Assembly: GCA_944391425.1 (NCBI GenBank)
Contig: CALXTO010000002.1
Span: 18,538 to 82,537, forward strand
Direction: 5' to 3'
Origin: an uncultured Alphaproteobacteria bacterium
GTDB lineage: Bacteria; Pseudomonadota; Alphaproteobacteria; RF32; CAG-239
DNA length: 64,000 nucleotides
Below, piece after piece: positions 35,753 through 44,427 of the stretch (position 1 is its first letter; every line of letters begins with the position of its first letter). The notes under the pieces were generated by a model. That model was given only the letters and a program-made list of their open reading frames with translations. It was not told the origin of the DNA and searched no databases. The translations under genes and the position numbers were made by a program.

Positions 35753-37276
35753 CTATTTACCATTGGAAGAAAGACTGCGCCGGTAAGACAACGCTTCCGC
35801 TATGTGCAGTTTAAGGATTTTTGATTCGTTTTGCAAGTCTGCAATTGTTCTTGCTAACCGCAAAGTGCGATGGTAGGCCCGGGCGGAGAGCCTGTTCTGT
35901 TCGGCAAAGGTAATCAACAGTTTTTCGGCATCGTTGTCAAGCGCGGCAATTTGTTCGAGAAGCTTGCCTTTCAGTCCGGCGTTGGTACGAACGTCTTTCT
36001 CGCCCAAAGCTTTAAAACGTTCGGTCTGTAAGGCACGTGCTTTGACAACGCGTTCTCTGACAGCGGCGGAGGATTCTCCTTTTTTAACCATGGCGAGGTC
36101 CCAGGGGCTGACGGCCGGTACTTCAATGCAGATGTCAATGCGGTCCAGCAAAGGGCCGGAAATTTTTGACTGGTATTCCGCTGCGCAAAGCGGTGCGCGG
36201 GGGCATTCCAATCCGGGATTTCCCAAATGTCCGCAGCGGCAGGGGTTCATGGCGGCAACGAGTTGGAAAGCCGCAGGGTAGGTCGTGTGAGCGTTGACGC
36301 GGGAGATGCTGACGTTGCCGTTTTCAAGTGGCTGACGCAGGGCTTCCAGCGTTGAGCGGTTAAATTCGGGAAGCTCGTCCAAAAAAAGCACGCCGTTGTG
36401 CGCCAAAGATATTTCTCCGGGTTTGGCTTTGCGTCCGCCGCCAATCAATGCAGGGGTGGAGGCGCTGTGATGAGGTGCCCGGAAAGGGCGCTCAAAGCAG
36501 ATTTGTCCGTCTTTGAGTTCTCCGGCAACGGAGTGAATCATACTGGTTTGTAAAGCTTCTTCAACGGAAAGCGGCGGCAGAATCCCGGGTAATCTGGCGG
36601 CAAGCATGGATTTGCCGGATCCGGGAGGGCCGATCATCAAAAGGTTGTGTCCTCCGGCAGCGGCGACTTCAAGTGCTTTTTTGGCGCTTTCCTGGCCTTT
36701 GACATCGGCCAAATCCAGAAGAGAGCTTTGCGGCTGCGCTTGACGGGGCTGCGGAGGAAGAACGGGATGGATACCTTTGAAATGGTTAATCAGCTCCAGC
36801 AGATTTGGAGCCGCAACAATGTCTTTCAGTCCCGACCAGGCTGCTTCCGAACCGCAAGCCTGCGGACAGATAAGACCACGGCGTTTGTTTTTGGCATGCA
36901 CGGCTGCCGGCAGAATGCCGTTGACGGGGAGGATTGAAGCATCCAGACCGAGTTCTCCCAAAGCAAGATAGGGTTTCAGCCGTTCAGAGGGAATGATGCC
37001 CATTGCGGCAAGGACCGCCAGTGCAATCGGAAGATCAAAATGGGAACCTTCTTTAAGCAGGTCGGCCGGCGCCATATTGATAACGATGCGTTTGGGCGGC
37101 AGCTGCACACCCAAAGACTGCAATGCCGAGCGGACGCGTTCGCGGCTTTCGGCGACGGCTTTGTCCGGCAAGCCGACGATAATGAAATTGGGTAATCCGG
37201 CCGCGAGTTGGATTTGCAGGTCAACGTCCAGTGTTTCAAGACCGTTGAAAGTGAGCGTATTGATCCGGGACAGCAT
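35753..37276 (-). CDS. comM: YifB/ComM-family Mg-chelatase-like AAA+ ATPase
   Basis: ComM is a hexameric branch-migration helicase that aids integration of incoming DNA during transformation. The 507-residue protein has an N-terminal Lon-like fold domain (GLPNFIIVGLPDKAVAESRE), a central AAA+ Mg-chelatase domain with Walker A MIGPPGSGKSMLAARL and Walker B GVLFLDELPEF, the zinc-like CRCGHLGNPGLECPRAP, and a C-terminal helical domain (LSARAYHRTLRLARTIADL). Full length. Presence does not prove competence, since comM is widespread. It lies between the small secreted protein and the lipoprotein on the minus strand. Confidence 0.95.
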   Translation of the reverse strand: MLSRINTLTFNGLETLDVDLQIQLAAGLPNFIIVGLPDKAVAESRERVRSALQSLGVQLPPKRIVINMAPADLLKEGSHFDLPIALAVLAAMGIIPSERLKPYLALGELGLDASILPVNGILPAAVHAKNKRRGLICPQACGSEAAWSGLKDIVAAPNLLELINHFKGIHPVLPPQPRQAQPQSSLLDLADVKGQESAKKALEVAAAGGHNLLMIGPPGSGKSMLAARLPGILPPLSVEEALQTSMIHSVAGELKDGQICFERPFRAPHHSASTPALIGGGRKAKPGEISLAHNGVLFLDELPEFNRSTLEALRQPLENGNVSISRVNAHTTYPAAFQLVAAMNPCRCGHLGNPGLECPRAPLCAAEYQSKISGPLLDRIDICIEVPAVSPWDLAMVKKGESSAAVRERVVKARALQTERFKALGEKDVRTNAGLKGKLLEQIAALDNDAEKLLITFAEQNRLSARAYHRTLRLARTIADLQNESKILKLHIAEALSYRRSLSSNGK

Positions 37277-37283
37277 CTGCGTT

Positions 37284-37670
37284 CTACCAACGAGGAGTGA
37301 GTTCGGAATTGCGCCAGCGCCGGGTGGGATAGGTGTCGACTTTTAAAAAGTCATAGTTGGCGGTTTTATAGGGAATATCCCGGAAACGAACATATCCGAA
37401 CTTTTCAAAATAGCGGGCGCATTGTTCGGCGGAATATTCTTCGTTGCTGTAGCAGTGAACGATGTTGCGGTTTTCAAGATTTTGCAGCCCGATATGGTTT
37501 TCGTCGTTGACATAGGGGACTTCCGTTACGACACGAATGATTTTTTTTGTTTTTGGGGGGCTTTGAAACCATGTTTTCCATTCGCATACATCGCATTTTG
37601 CTACTGCAGACGCAGCCAGGCAGCAGCTTAAAAACAGGGCGCAAAACGCGGGCAGAAAGGAACGTTTCAT
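37284..37670 (-). CDS. Small secreted protein, function unknown
   Basis: A 128-residue protein with a signal peptide (MKRSFLPAFCALFLSCCLAA, cleavage near AVA-K). The mature part of about 104 residues has four cysteines (KCDVCEW, HCYSNE, QCARYF) that could form two disulfides, and a conserved-looking core (AEQCARYFEKFGYVRFRDI). I do not recognise the family. The start at 37670 follows GGAG with a 6-nt spacer. It is the first gene of the minus-strand run leading into comM (7-nt gap). Confidence 0.75.
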   Translation of the reverse strand: MKRSFLPAFCALFLSCCLAASAVAKCDVCEWKTWFQSPPKTKKIIRVVTEVPYVNDENHIGLQNLENRNIVHCYSNEEYSAEQCARYFEKFGYVRFRDIPYKTANYDFLKVDTYPTRRWRNSELTPRW

Positions 37671-37744
37671 TAAAAACTCCGCATAAATCCTTATAATTCT
37701 ATCATACCTTAGCGCCAAAAGATTAATTTTATACTAAAATATGC

Positions 37745-37772
37745 TTGCAAAATAAAGTTTTTGTGGTATGTT
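37745..37772 (+). promoter_or_regulatory. Promoter of rpsF-rpsR-rplI
   Basis: TTGCAA (37745-37750), a 16-nt spacer, and TATGTT (37767-37772). It leaves a leader of about 85 nt before rpsF. Confidence 0.5.
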
Positions 37773-37786
37773 GCACCCCGTCCCTT

Positions 37787-37832
37787 GCTGTGCCGAAAGG
37801 CAAAGCTATACAAGAACCGGCTTTAACAAGCC
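37787..37832 (+). promoter_or_regulatory. Structured leader of rpsF, candidate S6:S18 autoregulatory RNA
   Basis: Two hairpins follow the promoter: GCTGTGCC-GAAA-GGCAAAGC (37787-37806, GNRA loop) and GGCTT-TAAC-AAGCC (37819-37832), the second preceded by ACC so that an ACCGGC element results. Many bacteria control rpsF with a leader bound by the S6:S18 complex through a CCG element. The match here is by position and general shape only. Confidence 0.4.
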
Positions 37833-37862
37833 ATTTGTTGAGAATCCATAAGGAGATTTTTT

Positions 37863-38198
37863 ATGAATAAATACGAAAGCGTGCTTATTGCACGTCAGGA
37901 TTTGGGCGCTTCGCAGGTTAACAGCCTGGTCAGCGACTTTTCAAAAGTCATTGCCGACCAAGGCGGGGAAGTCGTCCGCGTTGATAACTGGGGTTTGAAA
38001 AACCTGGCTTATCGCATTAAGAAAAACCGTAAAGGCTATTATGTTCTGCTGAACATTTCTGCTCCGGCGACCGCAATTGCTGAGTATGAAAGATTGCTCC
38101 GGGTTAACGAAGACGTTATCCGTTACATGACTGTCAAAGTCGACGAATTTTCAGAAGCCGCCGGTGAAAGCGCTTCCGAAGCCGCTGTTGAAGAATAA
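37863..38198 (+). CDS. rpsF: Ribosomal protein S6
   Basis: S6 binds S18 and 16S rRNA in the platform of the small subunit. The 111-residue protein begins [20 protein letters not shown] and contains [20 protein letters not shown], the usual S6 core, and [16 protein letters not shown] short acidic Glu/Ala-rich tail ends it. The ribosome binding site AAGGAG is 7 nt before the ATG. rpsR follows after 11 nt. Confidence 0.97.
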   Translation: MNKYESVLIARQDLGASQVNSLVSDFSKVIADQGGEVVRVDNWGLKNLAYRIKKNRKGYYVLLNISAPATAIAEYERLLRVNEDVIRYMTVKVDEFSEAAGESASEAAVEE

Positions 38199-38209
38199 GG
38201 AGAACGAAA

Positions 38210-38437
38210 ATGGCTAAACAGGTATTTTTTAGAAGAAAAAAAAGCTGTCCGTTTTCCGGTGAAGACGGATTGAAAATCGACTATAAGGATGTTAAGCTGC
38301 TTTCCCGCTATATTTCGGAAAAAGGCAAAATCATCCCCAGCCGCATTACTTCGGTTTCCGCAAAAAAACAGAGAGAGCTGGCTCGCGCCATCAAACGCGC
38401 CCGTTATCTCGGTTTGTTGCCCTATGTCGCTATGTAA
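38210..38437 (+). CDS. rpsR: Ribosomal protein S18
   Basis: S18 is a 75-residue basic small-subunit protein. It begins [20 protein letters not shown] and carries [20 protein letters not shown] and [20 protein letters not shown], the family signature. It lies between rpsF and rplI as in most bacteria; ribosome binding site GGAG is 8 nt before the ATG. No zinc-ribbon form is seen. Confidence 0.97.
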   Translation: MAKQVFFRRKKSCPFSGEDGLKIDYKDVKLLSRYISEKGKIIPSRITSVSAKKQRELARAIKRARYLGLLPYVAM

Positions 38438-38453
38438 GCAGAGGAGAAAAGAA

Positions 38454-38942
38454 ATGGAAGTTATTCTGCTTGAACATGTAGAAAAATTGGGTAAAATGGG
38501 CGAAAAAGTAAACGTTAAAAACGGTTATGCCCGCAATTACCTGCTGCCGCAGAAAAAAGCTCTGCGCGCAACGGAAGCCAACTTGGCTGTTTATGAAAAG
38601 CAAAAGGCTGAATTGGAAGCTCACAACAAACAGCTGTTGGAAGAAGCAACCAAAGTTGCCGAATCCCTGAAAGGCTTCTCCGCGGTGCTTATTCGTCAGG
38701 CGGCCGAAACAGGTCAACTGTACGGTTCTGTTACCATCCGTGACATTGCCGCCGCGATTAAAGAGGCCGGTTTTGGCGTTGAACGCCGCCAGGTTTATCT
38801 GGAAAAGGCAATCAAAGATCTGGGTGTTTATGAAGTTAAACTTAATTTGCATCCTGAAGTCAGCCAGAGCATTTTGGTTAATGTTGCCAGAACTGAAGAT
38901 GAAGCCAAAAAACAGGCTAAAAATTACAACGTCGAAGCATAA
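38454..38942 (+). CDS. rplI: Ribosomal protein L9
   Basis: L9 binds 23S rRNA and extends from the large subunit near L1. The 162-residue protein starts MEVILLEHVEKLGKMGEKVN, with GYARNYLLPQKKAL in the N-domain, a long connecting helix (about 40-75) and the C-domain with LYGSVTIRDIAAAI. The start at 38454 follows GAGGAGAAA; a longer upstream frame overlaps rpsR and is rejected. The operon ends at the terminator 38961-38986. Confidence 0.97.
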   Translation: MEVILLEHVEKLGKMGEKVNVKNGYARNYLLPQKKALRATEANLAVYEKQKAELEAHNKQLLEEATKVAESLKGFSAVLIRQAAETGQLYGSVTIRDIAAAIKEAGFGVERRQVYLEKAIKDLGVYEVKLNLHPEVSQSILVNVARTEDEAKKQAKNYNVEA

Positions 38943-38960
38943 GTTTCGGTTTGTAAGAAA

Positions 38961-38986
38961 AAACCCCGGGCAGTCCGGGGTTTTTT
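38961..38986 (+). terminator. Intrinsic terminator of the rpsF operon
   Basis: AAACCCCGG (38961-38969) pairs with CCGGGGTTT (38975-38983) around GCAGT, followed by T-rich sequence. Confidence 0.92.
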
Positions 38987-39064
38987 ATTTTTCTGCATAA
39001 TTTTTTGCCATTGGTTAGCATTTGTTAAAACTCTTGTGTTATTTTGACGAGCAAGGAGATTTTT

Positions 39065-40348
39065 ATGCTGGAAAAATGGCGCAAAGCCGGAAAGGTTTAT
39101 TTTGACAGACGAATGCTGGTGATGATTCTGCTCGGTTTTTCGAGCGGATTTCCGCTGCTTTTGGTGTTCGGAACCTTTAATTTGTGGCTTAAAGATGCCG
39201 GCGTTTCTCTGGCGGCCATCGGTCTGTTTTCGCTGGCCAAGACGCCATACAGCCTGAAATGGATGTGGTCTCCGATTGTGGACCGAGTGAGGCTGCCGCT
39301 GTTTAATCGCCTGGGCCGTCGCCGCGGCTGGGCTTTGTTTACTCAGCTTTGGCTGATTGCGGCCTTGTGGGGCATGGCGATGACGGATCCGGCTTTAAAT
39401 CCGGTGCATATGGCATGTTTTGCTTTTTTGATGACAATTGCTTCGGCAACGCAGGATATCGTTTTGGATGCCTATCGCATTGAGAGTTTCAGCAATCGCG
39501 AACAAGGCGCCGGGGTGGCCGTTTTTGTGCTGGGTTATCGTCTGGGAACAATTTTTTCGGGGGCCGGCGCTTTATTTATGGCGGCAGTGATGAGCTGGGA
39601 GGATGTTTATAAAATTATGTCGGCAGGCGCCGTTATCGGCATGTTGACGATTTTGCTGTCCAAAGAGCCCAAGACTGAAAAAAAGGCCGAAAAAGTTCGG
39701 AAGCAACCGCCTATGATTCGGGCGGCCGAGTTTTTGAAAAATTCTGTTTACAGTCCGTTTGCCGATTTTATGAAACGTCCGGACTGGGTTTTGATTTTAC
39801 TGTTTATTTTCTTATATCGCATGAGCGATGCTTATATGGGGCCGATGGCTTATCCGTTTTATGACGATATGGGTTTTTCCAAGGTTCAAATTGCTTCGGT
39901 GACCAAAATTTACGGGGTTGCGGCAACCATCGCCGGAACAATCGTCGGCGGTTTGGCCGTAAGCCGCTGGGGAATTGTCCGTTCGCTGATTTTGTGCGGT
40001 ATTTTGCAAGGGGTATCCAATCTGGTGTTTGTTTTTCAGGCTTACGCGGGAAACAACCTTTATGCTTTAATGCTGACGATTGCGGTTGAAAATGTTTCCG
40101 GCGGTATGGGAACGGCAGCTTTTGTCGCTTATTTGTCGTCATTGTGCAACCGGGCTTATACGGCAACGCAGTATGCGCTGCTTTCTTCTTTTATGAGTTT
40201 GGCGCGCGATGTCTTTGCGGCAACTTCCGGCTTTTTGGCCGGCACAGTTTCCTGGGCGGTATTTTTCGTTATAACGGCGCTGATGTCAATTCCGGGGCTT
40301 CTGATCTTGTTTTGCCTGATCAGGCGCCAGTCCATCCGCAATATCTAG
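39065..40348 (+). CDS. ampG: AmpG-like MFS muropeptide permease
   Basis: AmpG imports anhydro-muropeptides for cell-wall recycling. The 427-residue MFS protein has about twelve transmembrane segments and AmpG-like features: MLVMILLGFSSGFPLLLVFG in helix 1, TPYSLKWMWSPIVDR between helices 2 and 3, ATQDIVLDAYRIE in helix 4-5, and NVSGGMGTAAFVAYLSSLCN in the second half. The start at 39065 follows AAGGAG with a 7-nt spacer. Its stop overlaps the convergent SDR gene by 4 nt. Substrate is by family. Confidence 0.85.
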   Translation: MLEKWRKAGKVYFDRRMLVMILLGFSSGFPLLLVFGTFNLWLKDAGVSLAAIGLFSLAKTPYSLKWMWSPIVDRVRLPLFNRLGRRRGWALFTQLWLIAALWGMAMTDPALNPVHMACFAFLMTIASATQDIVLDAYRIESFSNREQGAGVAVFVLGYRLGTIFSGAGALFMAAVMSWEDVYKIMSAGAVIGMLTILLSKEPKTEKKAEKVRKQPPMIRAAEFLKNSVYSPFADFMKRPDWVLILLFIFLYRMSDAYMGPMAYPFYDDMGFSKVQIASVTKIYGVAATIAGTIVGGLAVSRWGIVRSLILCGILQGVSNLVFVFQAYAGNNLYALMLTIAVENVSGGMGTAAFVAYLSSLCNRAYTATQYALLSSFMSLARDVFAATSGFLAGTVSWAVFFVITALMSIPGLLILFCLIRRQSIRNI

Positions 40349-41106
40349 ACTTTATACGGCAGTTTGGAATAAATAAATTCACTCAGCCAGTTGGGCAGAA
40401 TTGAACCGAACCATGATACCAGACGCATCGGCCAGGGGAAAGAGATGATTCCCACATTGCGCTCCAGTCTGGCAGCAATGATTTCGGCAGCCCGCGGCGC
40501 ATCCATCAGAAACGGCATAGGACAGGTGTTTTTATCAGTGATGCGCGAGCGGACGAATCCGGGACAAATGACGCTGACATTGATATTATAGGGCTTTAGG
40601 GAAAGCCGCAGTGCCTCGCCCCAAGCTTTGACGCAGGCTTTGCTTGCGCTGTAGGACGGACAAGTCATCAGTCCGTGATATCCGGCAATGGAGCTGGTGA
40701 TGGCAATCGTTTTGACGCGGGGGTTGGGGCGGTTCTTGAAAATTTCAATAAAGGGGATTACGGTATTTAATACGCCAAAAATGTTGGTGTTAAAAGTGTT
40801 GTATACGTTTTCCGGCGTTTCTTCAAGCGTGGCGACGCCGGCATTGGCAAAAACCAGATTGAGAGGAGCCTGTTTTTCACAATTGTCGATCCATTTTTCC
40901 ATGGCAGTACGATCGGTAACGTCGATGACTTCGGCAAAGACTTCGCAACCTTCGGCGCGGCATTGCTTGGCAACGCTTTCCAGACGTTTTTTGTTGCGTC
41001 CGCATAAAAACAGAGTTTGGGCGCTGCCGGCGTAGTGAAGCGCCAATGCTTCGCCGATACCGCTGGAAGCTCCGGTAATGAGAATGTTTTTGAATTTCTG
41101 CATCAT
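40345..41106 (-). CDS. Short-chain dehydrogenase/reductase
   Basis: A 253-residue NAD(P)-dependent oxidoreductase of the classical SDR type. The cofactor loop is ITGASSGIGEALALHYAG, NAG is in VFANAGVATLE, the catalytic Ser is in AITSSIAGYHG, and Tyr/Lys are in SYSASKACVKAWGEALRL. VICPGFVRSRIT follows. The C-terminal 40 residues (SFPWPMRLVSWFGSILPNWL) are hydrophobic and may touch the membrane. The substrate is unknown. AAGGAAA precedes the ATG; it converges on ampG with a 4-nt overlap. Confidence 0.88.
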   Translation of the reverse strand: MMQKFKNILITGASSGIGEALALHYAGSAQTLFLCGRNKKRLESVAKQCRAEGCEVFAEVIDVTDRTAMEKWIDNCEKQAPLNLVFANAGVATLEETPENVYNTFNTNIFGVLNTVIPFIEIFKNRPNPRVKTIAITSSIAGYHGLMTCPSYSASKACVKAWGEALRLSLKPYNINVSVICPGFVRSRITDKNTCPMPFLMDAPRAAEIIAARLERNVGIISFPWPMRLVSWFGSILPNWLSEFIYSKLPYKV

Positions 41107-41177
41107 TTTTCCTTTCGGTAAAAACTTTTTAAATATTTATATATATAATACCCGAAAATCAATGAGGAGTATATGCC

Positions 41178-42083
41178 ATGAGTATAGCAAGCATGACGGG
41201 ATTTGCAAGAAACTCCGGAAATTGGGAGGCGGAGGACGGAAGCGTCAGCTGGGTGTGGGAACTCAAAAGCGTCAACGGCAAGGCTTTGGACGTTAAGGTC
41301 AAGCTGCCTCCTGCATGGGAAGAGCTGGGGATAGTTCTTAAGAGTATAGCGGCGAAGCATTTGCAGCGAGGAAGTTTGAGCGTTTTGCTGGATGTGAAAA
41401 AAACGCAATCGGACGGTTGTTTGAAAATCAATTCGGCATTTTTGGAAGAGCTTGCGCAAAGGGCGATTATGCTGTATCAGAGCTATCCGGGCGAAATTGA
41501 AAAACCCGTCAGCAGCCAGTTGTTAGCGATTAAAGGCGTGGCGGAGACGGAGGAAAACCCTCTGACGGAAGATGAGGTCGCGCGGCTGCGGGAAAAAATG
41601 CTGGCCGGGTTTGAAGATGCCTGCTGCCGGCTGAAAGCAGACAGAGAAAAAGAAGGCGAAAAAATTCGCAGCGTTTTGGTTGTCATATTGCAAGAAATAA
41701 AAGAAAAAGTTCGGGGTATTGAAAAAGTTGCCGCGACGCTTCCCGAAAAAATAAAAGAAAAGCTGCAAGAACAACTAAAGCAATGGCTGGAGCCTTCGGC
41801 GCAGATCAGCGAAGACCGGTTGGCACAGGAGATTGTCTTTTATGTGACCCGGGCCGATATTCGGGAAGAAACAGACCGGCTGAAAGCTCATATCAAAACA
41901 GCGGAACAACTTTTGAACAGCGGTGAAGCGGTTGGCCGGCGGTTGGATTTTTTGTGTCAGGAGTTGAATCGCGAAGCTAATACGACTTGTTCAAAATCAA
42001 CGGATGTGACAATTACTAATTTGGGAATGGATTTAAAAGCCCTGATCGAACAGTTCAGGGAACAGGTTCAGAACATAGAATAG
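41178..42083 (+). CDS. yicC: YicC-family endoribonuclease
   Basis: YicC proteins are endoribonucleases and stress-linked factors (in E. coli YicC affects RyhB decay). The 301-residue protein begins MSIASMTGFARNSGNW (the SMTGFGR-type start) and contains WELKSVNGKALDVKVKLP near the N-terminus. The DUF1732 C-terminus has VTRADIREETDRLKAHI and VGRRLDFLCQELNREANT. It is paired with gmk downstream (10-nt gap), as in many bacteria. Confidence 0.95.
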   Translation: MSIASMTGFARNSGNWEAEDGSVSWVWELKSVNGKALDVKVKLPPAWEELGIVLKSIAAKHLQRGSLSVLLDVKKTQSDGCLKINSAFLEELAQRAIMLYQSYPGEIEKPVSSQLLAIKGVAETEENPLTEDEVARLREKMLAGFEDACCRLKADREKEGEKIRSVLVVILQEIKEKVRGIEKVAATLPEKIKEKLQEQLKQWLEPSAQISEDRLAQEIVFYVTRADIREETDRLKAHIKTAEQLLNSGEAVGRRLDFLCQELNREANTTCSKSTDVTITNLGMDLKALIEQFREQVQNIE

Positions 42084-42093
42084 GGGAAAAAGC

Positions 42094-42756
42094 ATGAACG
42101 AAGTTATCGACAGGCTTAAAAAAGTGCGCAAAGGGGCGATGTTTATCATTGAAGCGCCGTCCGGGACCGGAAAAGGGACTGTGGCGAAAGAAATTTTGAA
42201 AAACGATCCGAATATCAAGTTTTCGGTTTCTGTTACGACGCGGCCGCCGCGCGAGGGGGAAGTCGAGGGCGTTGATTATTATTTTGTGACCGATGAACAA
42301 TATGATGAATTTTTGGCTCAGGACGCTTTTTACGAGTATGTCGATTCCCAATACGGCGCCCGTTACGGAACTTTGCGTTCGGAAGTCGACAGCTTTATTA
42401 ACGTAGGGCAGGACGTTTTGTTTGACATGGATTGGGCCGGCGCCCGCCAGATGCGCAAAAAGGCTGGGAAAGACGTGGTAACGATTTATTTGCTGCCGCC
42501 ATCAATCAAAGAACTTCGTAAACGTTTGGAAAACCGCGGCACGGATTCCAGGGAAGTGATTGAAAAGAGAATGGGGATTATTCTTGATAAGATCAGCCAT
42601 TGGGATGAATTTGACTATGTTATCGTCAATGTCAGCTTGGAAGAAACCGTCAGAAAAATTCAGAAAATTATTTCCGGAGAGCGGATGAAAAGAGTGCGTC
42701 AGGTGGGATTGAAAGGTTTTGTGCAAGAGCTTATTAAAGAAGCCAAGGAAGATTAG
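42094..42756 (+). CDS. gmk: Guanylate kinase
   Basis: It phosphorylates GMP to GDP with ATP. The 220-residue protein has the P-loop APSGTGKGT (21-29; APSGAGKS is more usual), SVTTRPPREGEVEGVDYYFV for GMP binding, and FDMDWAGARQMRKK. The C-terminus has DEFDYVIVNVSLEETVRKIQ. Length is slightly above the family mean. GGGGAAAAAGC precedes the ATG. The stop overlaps the convergent Sel1-like gene by 4 nt. Confidence 0.96.
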   Translation: MNEVIDRLKKVRKGAMFIIEAPSGTGKGTVAKEILKNDPNIKFSVSVTTRPPREGEVEGVDYYFVTDEQYDEFLAQDAFYEYVDSQYGARYGTLRSEVDSFINVGQDVLFDMDWAGARQMRKKAGKDVVTIYLLPPSIKELRKRLENRGTDSREVIEKRMGIILDKISHWDEFDYVIVNVSLEETVRKIQKIISGERMKRVRQVGLKGFVQELIKEAKED

Positions 42757-43328
42757 TTCGTTTTGAGGCTGCGGCGCTGATCCTCATTCATGGCTTTATA
42801 AACCAAAGCGGCATTTTCTTCTGCCCGAGGAACCTGAAGAGACGCTGCATGGCGGTAAAGCCGGAAAGCTTTGACATAATCGGTTTTTACGCCGACGCCT
42901 TTGGTATACATCCAAGCCATGACTTCAACCGCTTTGGCGTCGTTTTGGCGTGCGCGATATTCGATTTCCTGAAGCTCCAGCGGTGTGACGCGGTTTTCGG
43001 CGACGGCTTTCAATGTATTGTCCCACTTGAGCTGGCGCGCTTTGCGCAAAGCATTGGGATCCGGGCGCGTGTTGGTGAGGTTGAGCGGCTTTTGATCAGG
43101 GTTTTTCAGCGTTTCGGGCGTTTGTGCCGGAATTCTTTTTAAGATTTCTTCCTCTACCAGAATATCCGGAATGTCGCGGTTTTTAACAAACATGGGCAGA
43201 TAACCCTGATTGTCGGAACGGATAATGTCGCGGTAAAGCTCGTCAAGGCTGGACGCTTCCGCAACGCCGATTTGCGCCGGTGTTAGGAAAACCATCAGAC
43301 TGAAGATTATTTTGTAAACTTTTTTCAT
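42753..43328 (-). CDS. Secreted Sel1-like repeat protein
   Basis: A 191-residue protein with a signal peptide (MKKVYKIIFSLMVFLTPAQI, cleavage near AEA-S). The C-terminal half has a Sel1-type repeat (AKAVEVMAWMYTKGVGVKTD, YVKAFRLYRHAASLQVPRAE); the middle is Pro/Asn-rich. Sel1 repeats bind partner proteins in the periplasm or at the surface. The function is unknown. It converges on gmk with a 4-nt overlap and is divergent from cysK. Confidence 0.75.
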   Translation of the reverse strand: MKKVYKIIFSLMVFLTPAQIGVAEASSLDELYRDIIRSDNQGYLPMFVKNRDIPDILVEEEILKRIPAQTPETLKNPDQKPLNLTNTRPDPNALRKARQLKWDNTLKAVAENRVTPLELQEIEYRARQNDAKAVEVMAWMYTKGVGVKTDYVKAFRLYRHAASLQVPRAEENAALVYKAMNEDQRRSLKTN

Positions 43329-43351
43329 TTTTCTAAAATTTGTTTTATTTA

Positions 43352-43380
43352 TTGTAATAATATCAAAATGTTGCTATACA
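43352..43380 (+). promoter_or_regulatory. Promoter of cysK
   Basis: TTGTAA (43352-43357), a 17-nt spacer, TATACA (43375-43380). It lies 46 nt before the cysK start in the divergent region with the Sel1-like gene. Confidence 0.6.
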
Positions 43381-43426
43381 GGTCTAGAAGATTTTGCCGC
43401 TTATAAACATGATTTGGGAGAGCCGC

Positions 43427-44347
43427 ATGAAAAAAATTTATCATTCAATAACGGAAATGGTCGGACGTACACCGTTACTGGAGCTGGGGAACGTGGAAAA
43501 AAAACATCGTCTGAAGGCGAAAATTTTCGCCAAATGCGAATTTTACAATCCCCTGTTTTCAGTTAAAGACCGAGCGGCATTGTTTATGCTGGAAAAGGCC
43601 GAAAAAAGCGGAAAGATTTCCCCGCAGACGGTTTTCTTGGAAGCAACCAGTGGCAACACCGGAATTGCTCTGGCGGCCCTGTGCGCGGCAAAAGGGTATA
43701 AATTGGTGATTACCATGCCGGAAAACATGACCAAAGAAAGAATTGCCGTCATGCGTCATTTTGGAGCCGAGGTTATTTTGACGCCGAAGGAAGACGGTAT
43801 GAAGGGTGCCATTGTCAAGGCGGAAATGTTGGCGGAGAAAAATCCGGACGTGATTATGCTCAAACAATTTTATAATGAAGCCAATGTGGATGCGCACCGT
43901 TTCGGTACCAGTATCGAAATTTTGGAGGATACGGGCGGCGAAGTCGACGTTTTGGTCTGTGCGGTGGGAACGTCCGGAACACTGAGCGGAATTGCCGCGA
44001 CGCTGAAAACTTCAAATCCGGATCTGTATGTGGTAGCAGTAGAGCCGAAATCCAGCCCGGTTTTGAACGGCGGACAGGCCGGTCCGCACGATATACCGGG
44101 AATTGGCGCCGGGTTTGTGCCGCCGCTTTATGATGCTGCTCTGGTGGATGAAGTGATGGATATTGAGGACGAACAAGCCTGGAAGACGGCTGCCGAAGCG
44201 GCATCTCTGGAAGGTATTCCGGCCGGAATTTCCGGCGGCGCGGCTTTGAATGCCGCCGTTTCCGTTGCCGGACGTCCGGAAATGAGAGGCAAGAACATCG
44301 TGGTTATTCTTCCGGATTCCATTAATAATTATCTTTCCAGACTGTAG
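43427..44347 (+). CDS. cysK: Cysteine synthase (O-acetylserine sulfhydrylase)
   Basis: It makes cysteine from O-acetylserine and sulfide with pyridoxal phosphate. The 306-residue protein has the PLP lysine K47 in NPLFSVKDRA (NP-x-x-SVKDR; the two variable positions are bulkier than usual), the substrate loop EATSGNTGIALAAL, the phosphate-binding GTSGTLSG, and SGISGGAAL-like sequence near the C-terminus (PAGISGGAALNAAVSV). The start at 43427 follows GGGAG; an upstream in-frame ATG at 43394 is less likely. A cystathionine beta-synthase role is not excluded, but length and motifs favour CysK. Confidence 0.9.
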   Translation: MKKIYHSITEMVGRTPLLELGNVEKKHRLKAKIFAKCEFYNPLFSVKDRAALFMLEKAEKSGKISPQTVFLEATSGNTGIALAALCAAKGYKLVITMPENMTKERIAVMRHFGAEVILTPKEDGMKGAIVKAEMLAEKNPDVIMLKQFYNEANVDAHRFGTSIEILEDTGGEVDVLVCAVGTSGTLSGIAATLKTSNPDLYVVAVEPKSSPVLNGGQAGPHDIPGIGAGFVPPLYDAALVDEVMDIEDEQAWKTAAEAASLEGIPAGISGGAALNAAVSVAGRPEMRGKNIVVILPDSINNYLSRL

Positions 44348-44427
44348 ATATAAAAAAATCTGTTGCCTAAAAGAAAATTTGAAAATAATCTTATGGGCAA
44401 AACGACGTAACTCTTAAAGAAGAAAAA

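Noticed and set aside
35753..37276. Magnesium chelatase subunit
   Set aside because: The Lon-like N-domain and the C-terminal region match YifB/ComM, and no chlorophyll or cobalamin genes are near.
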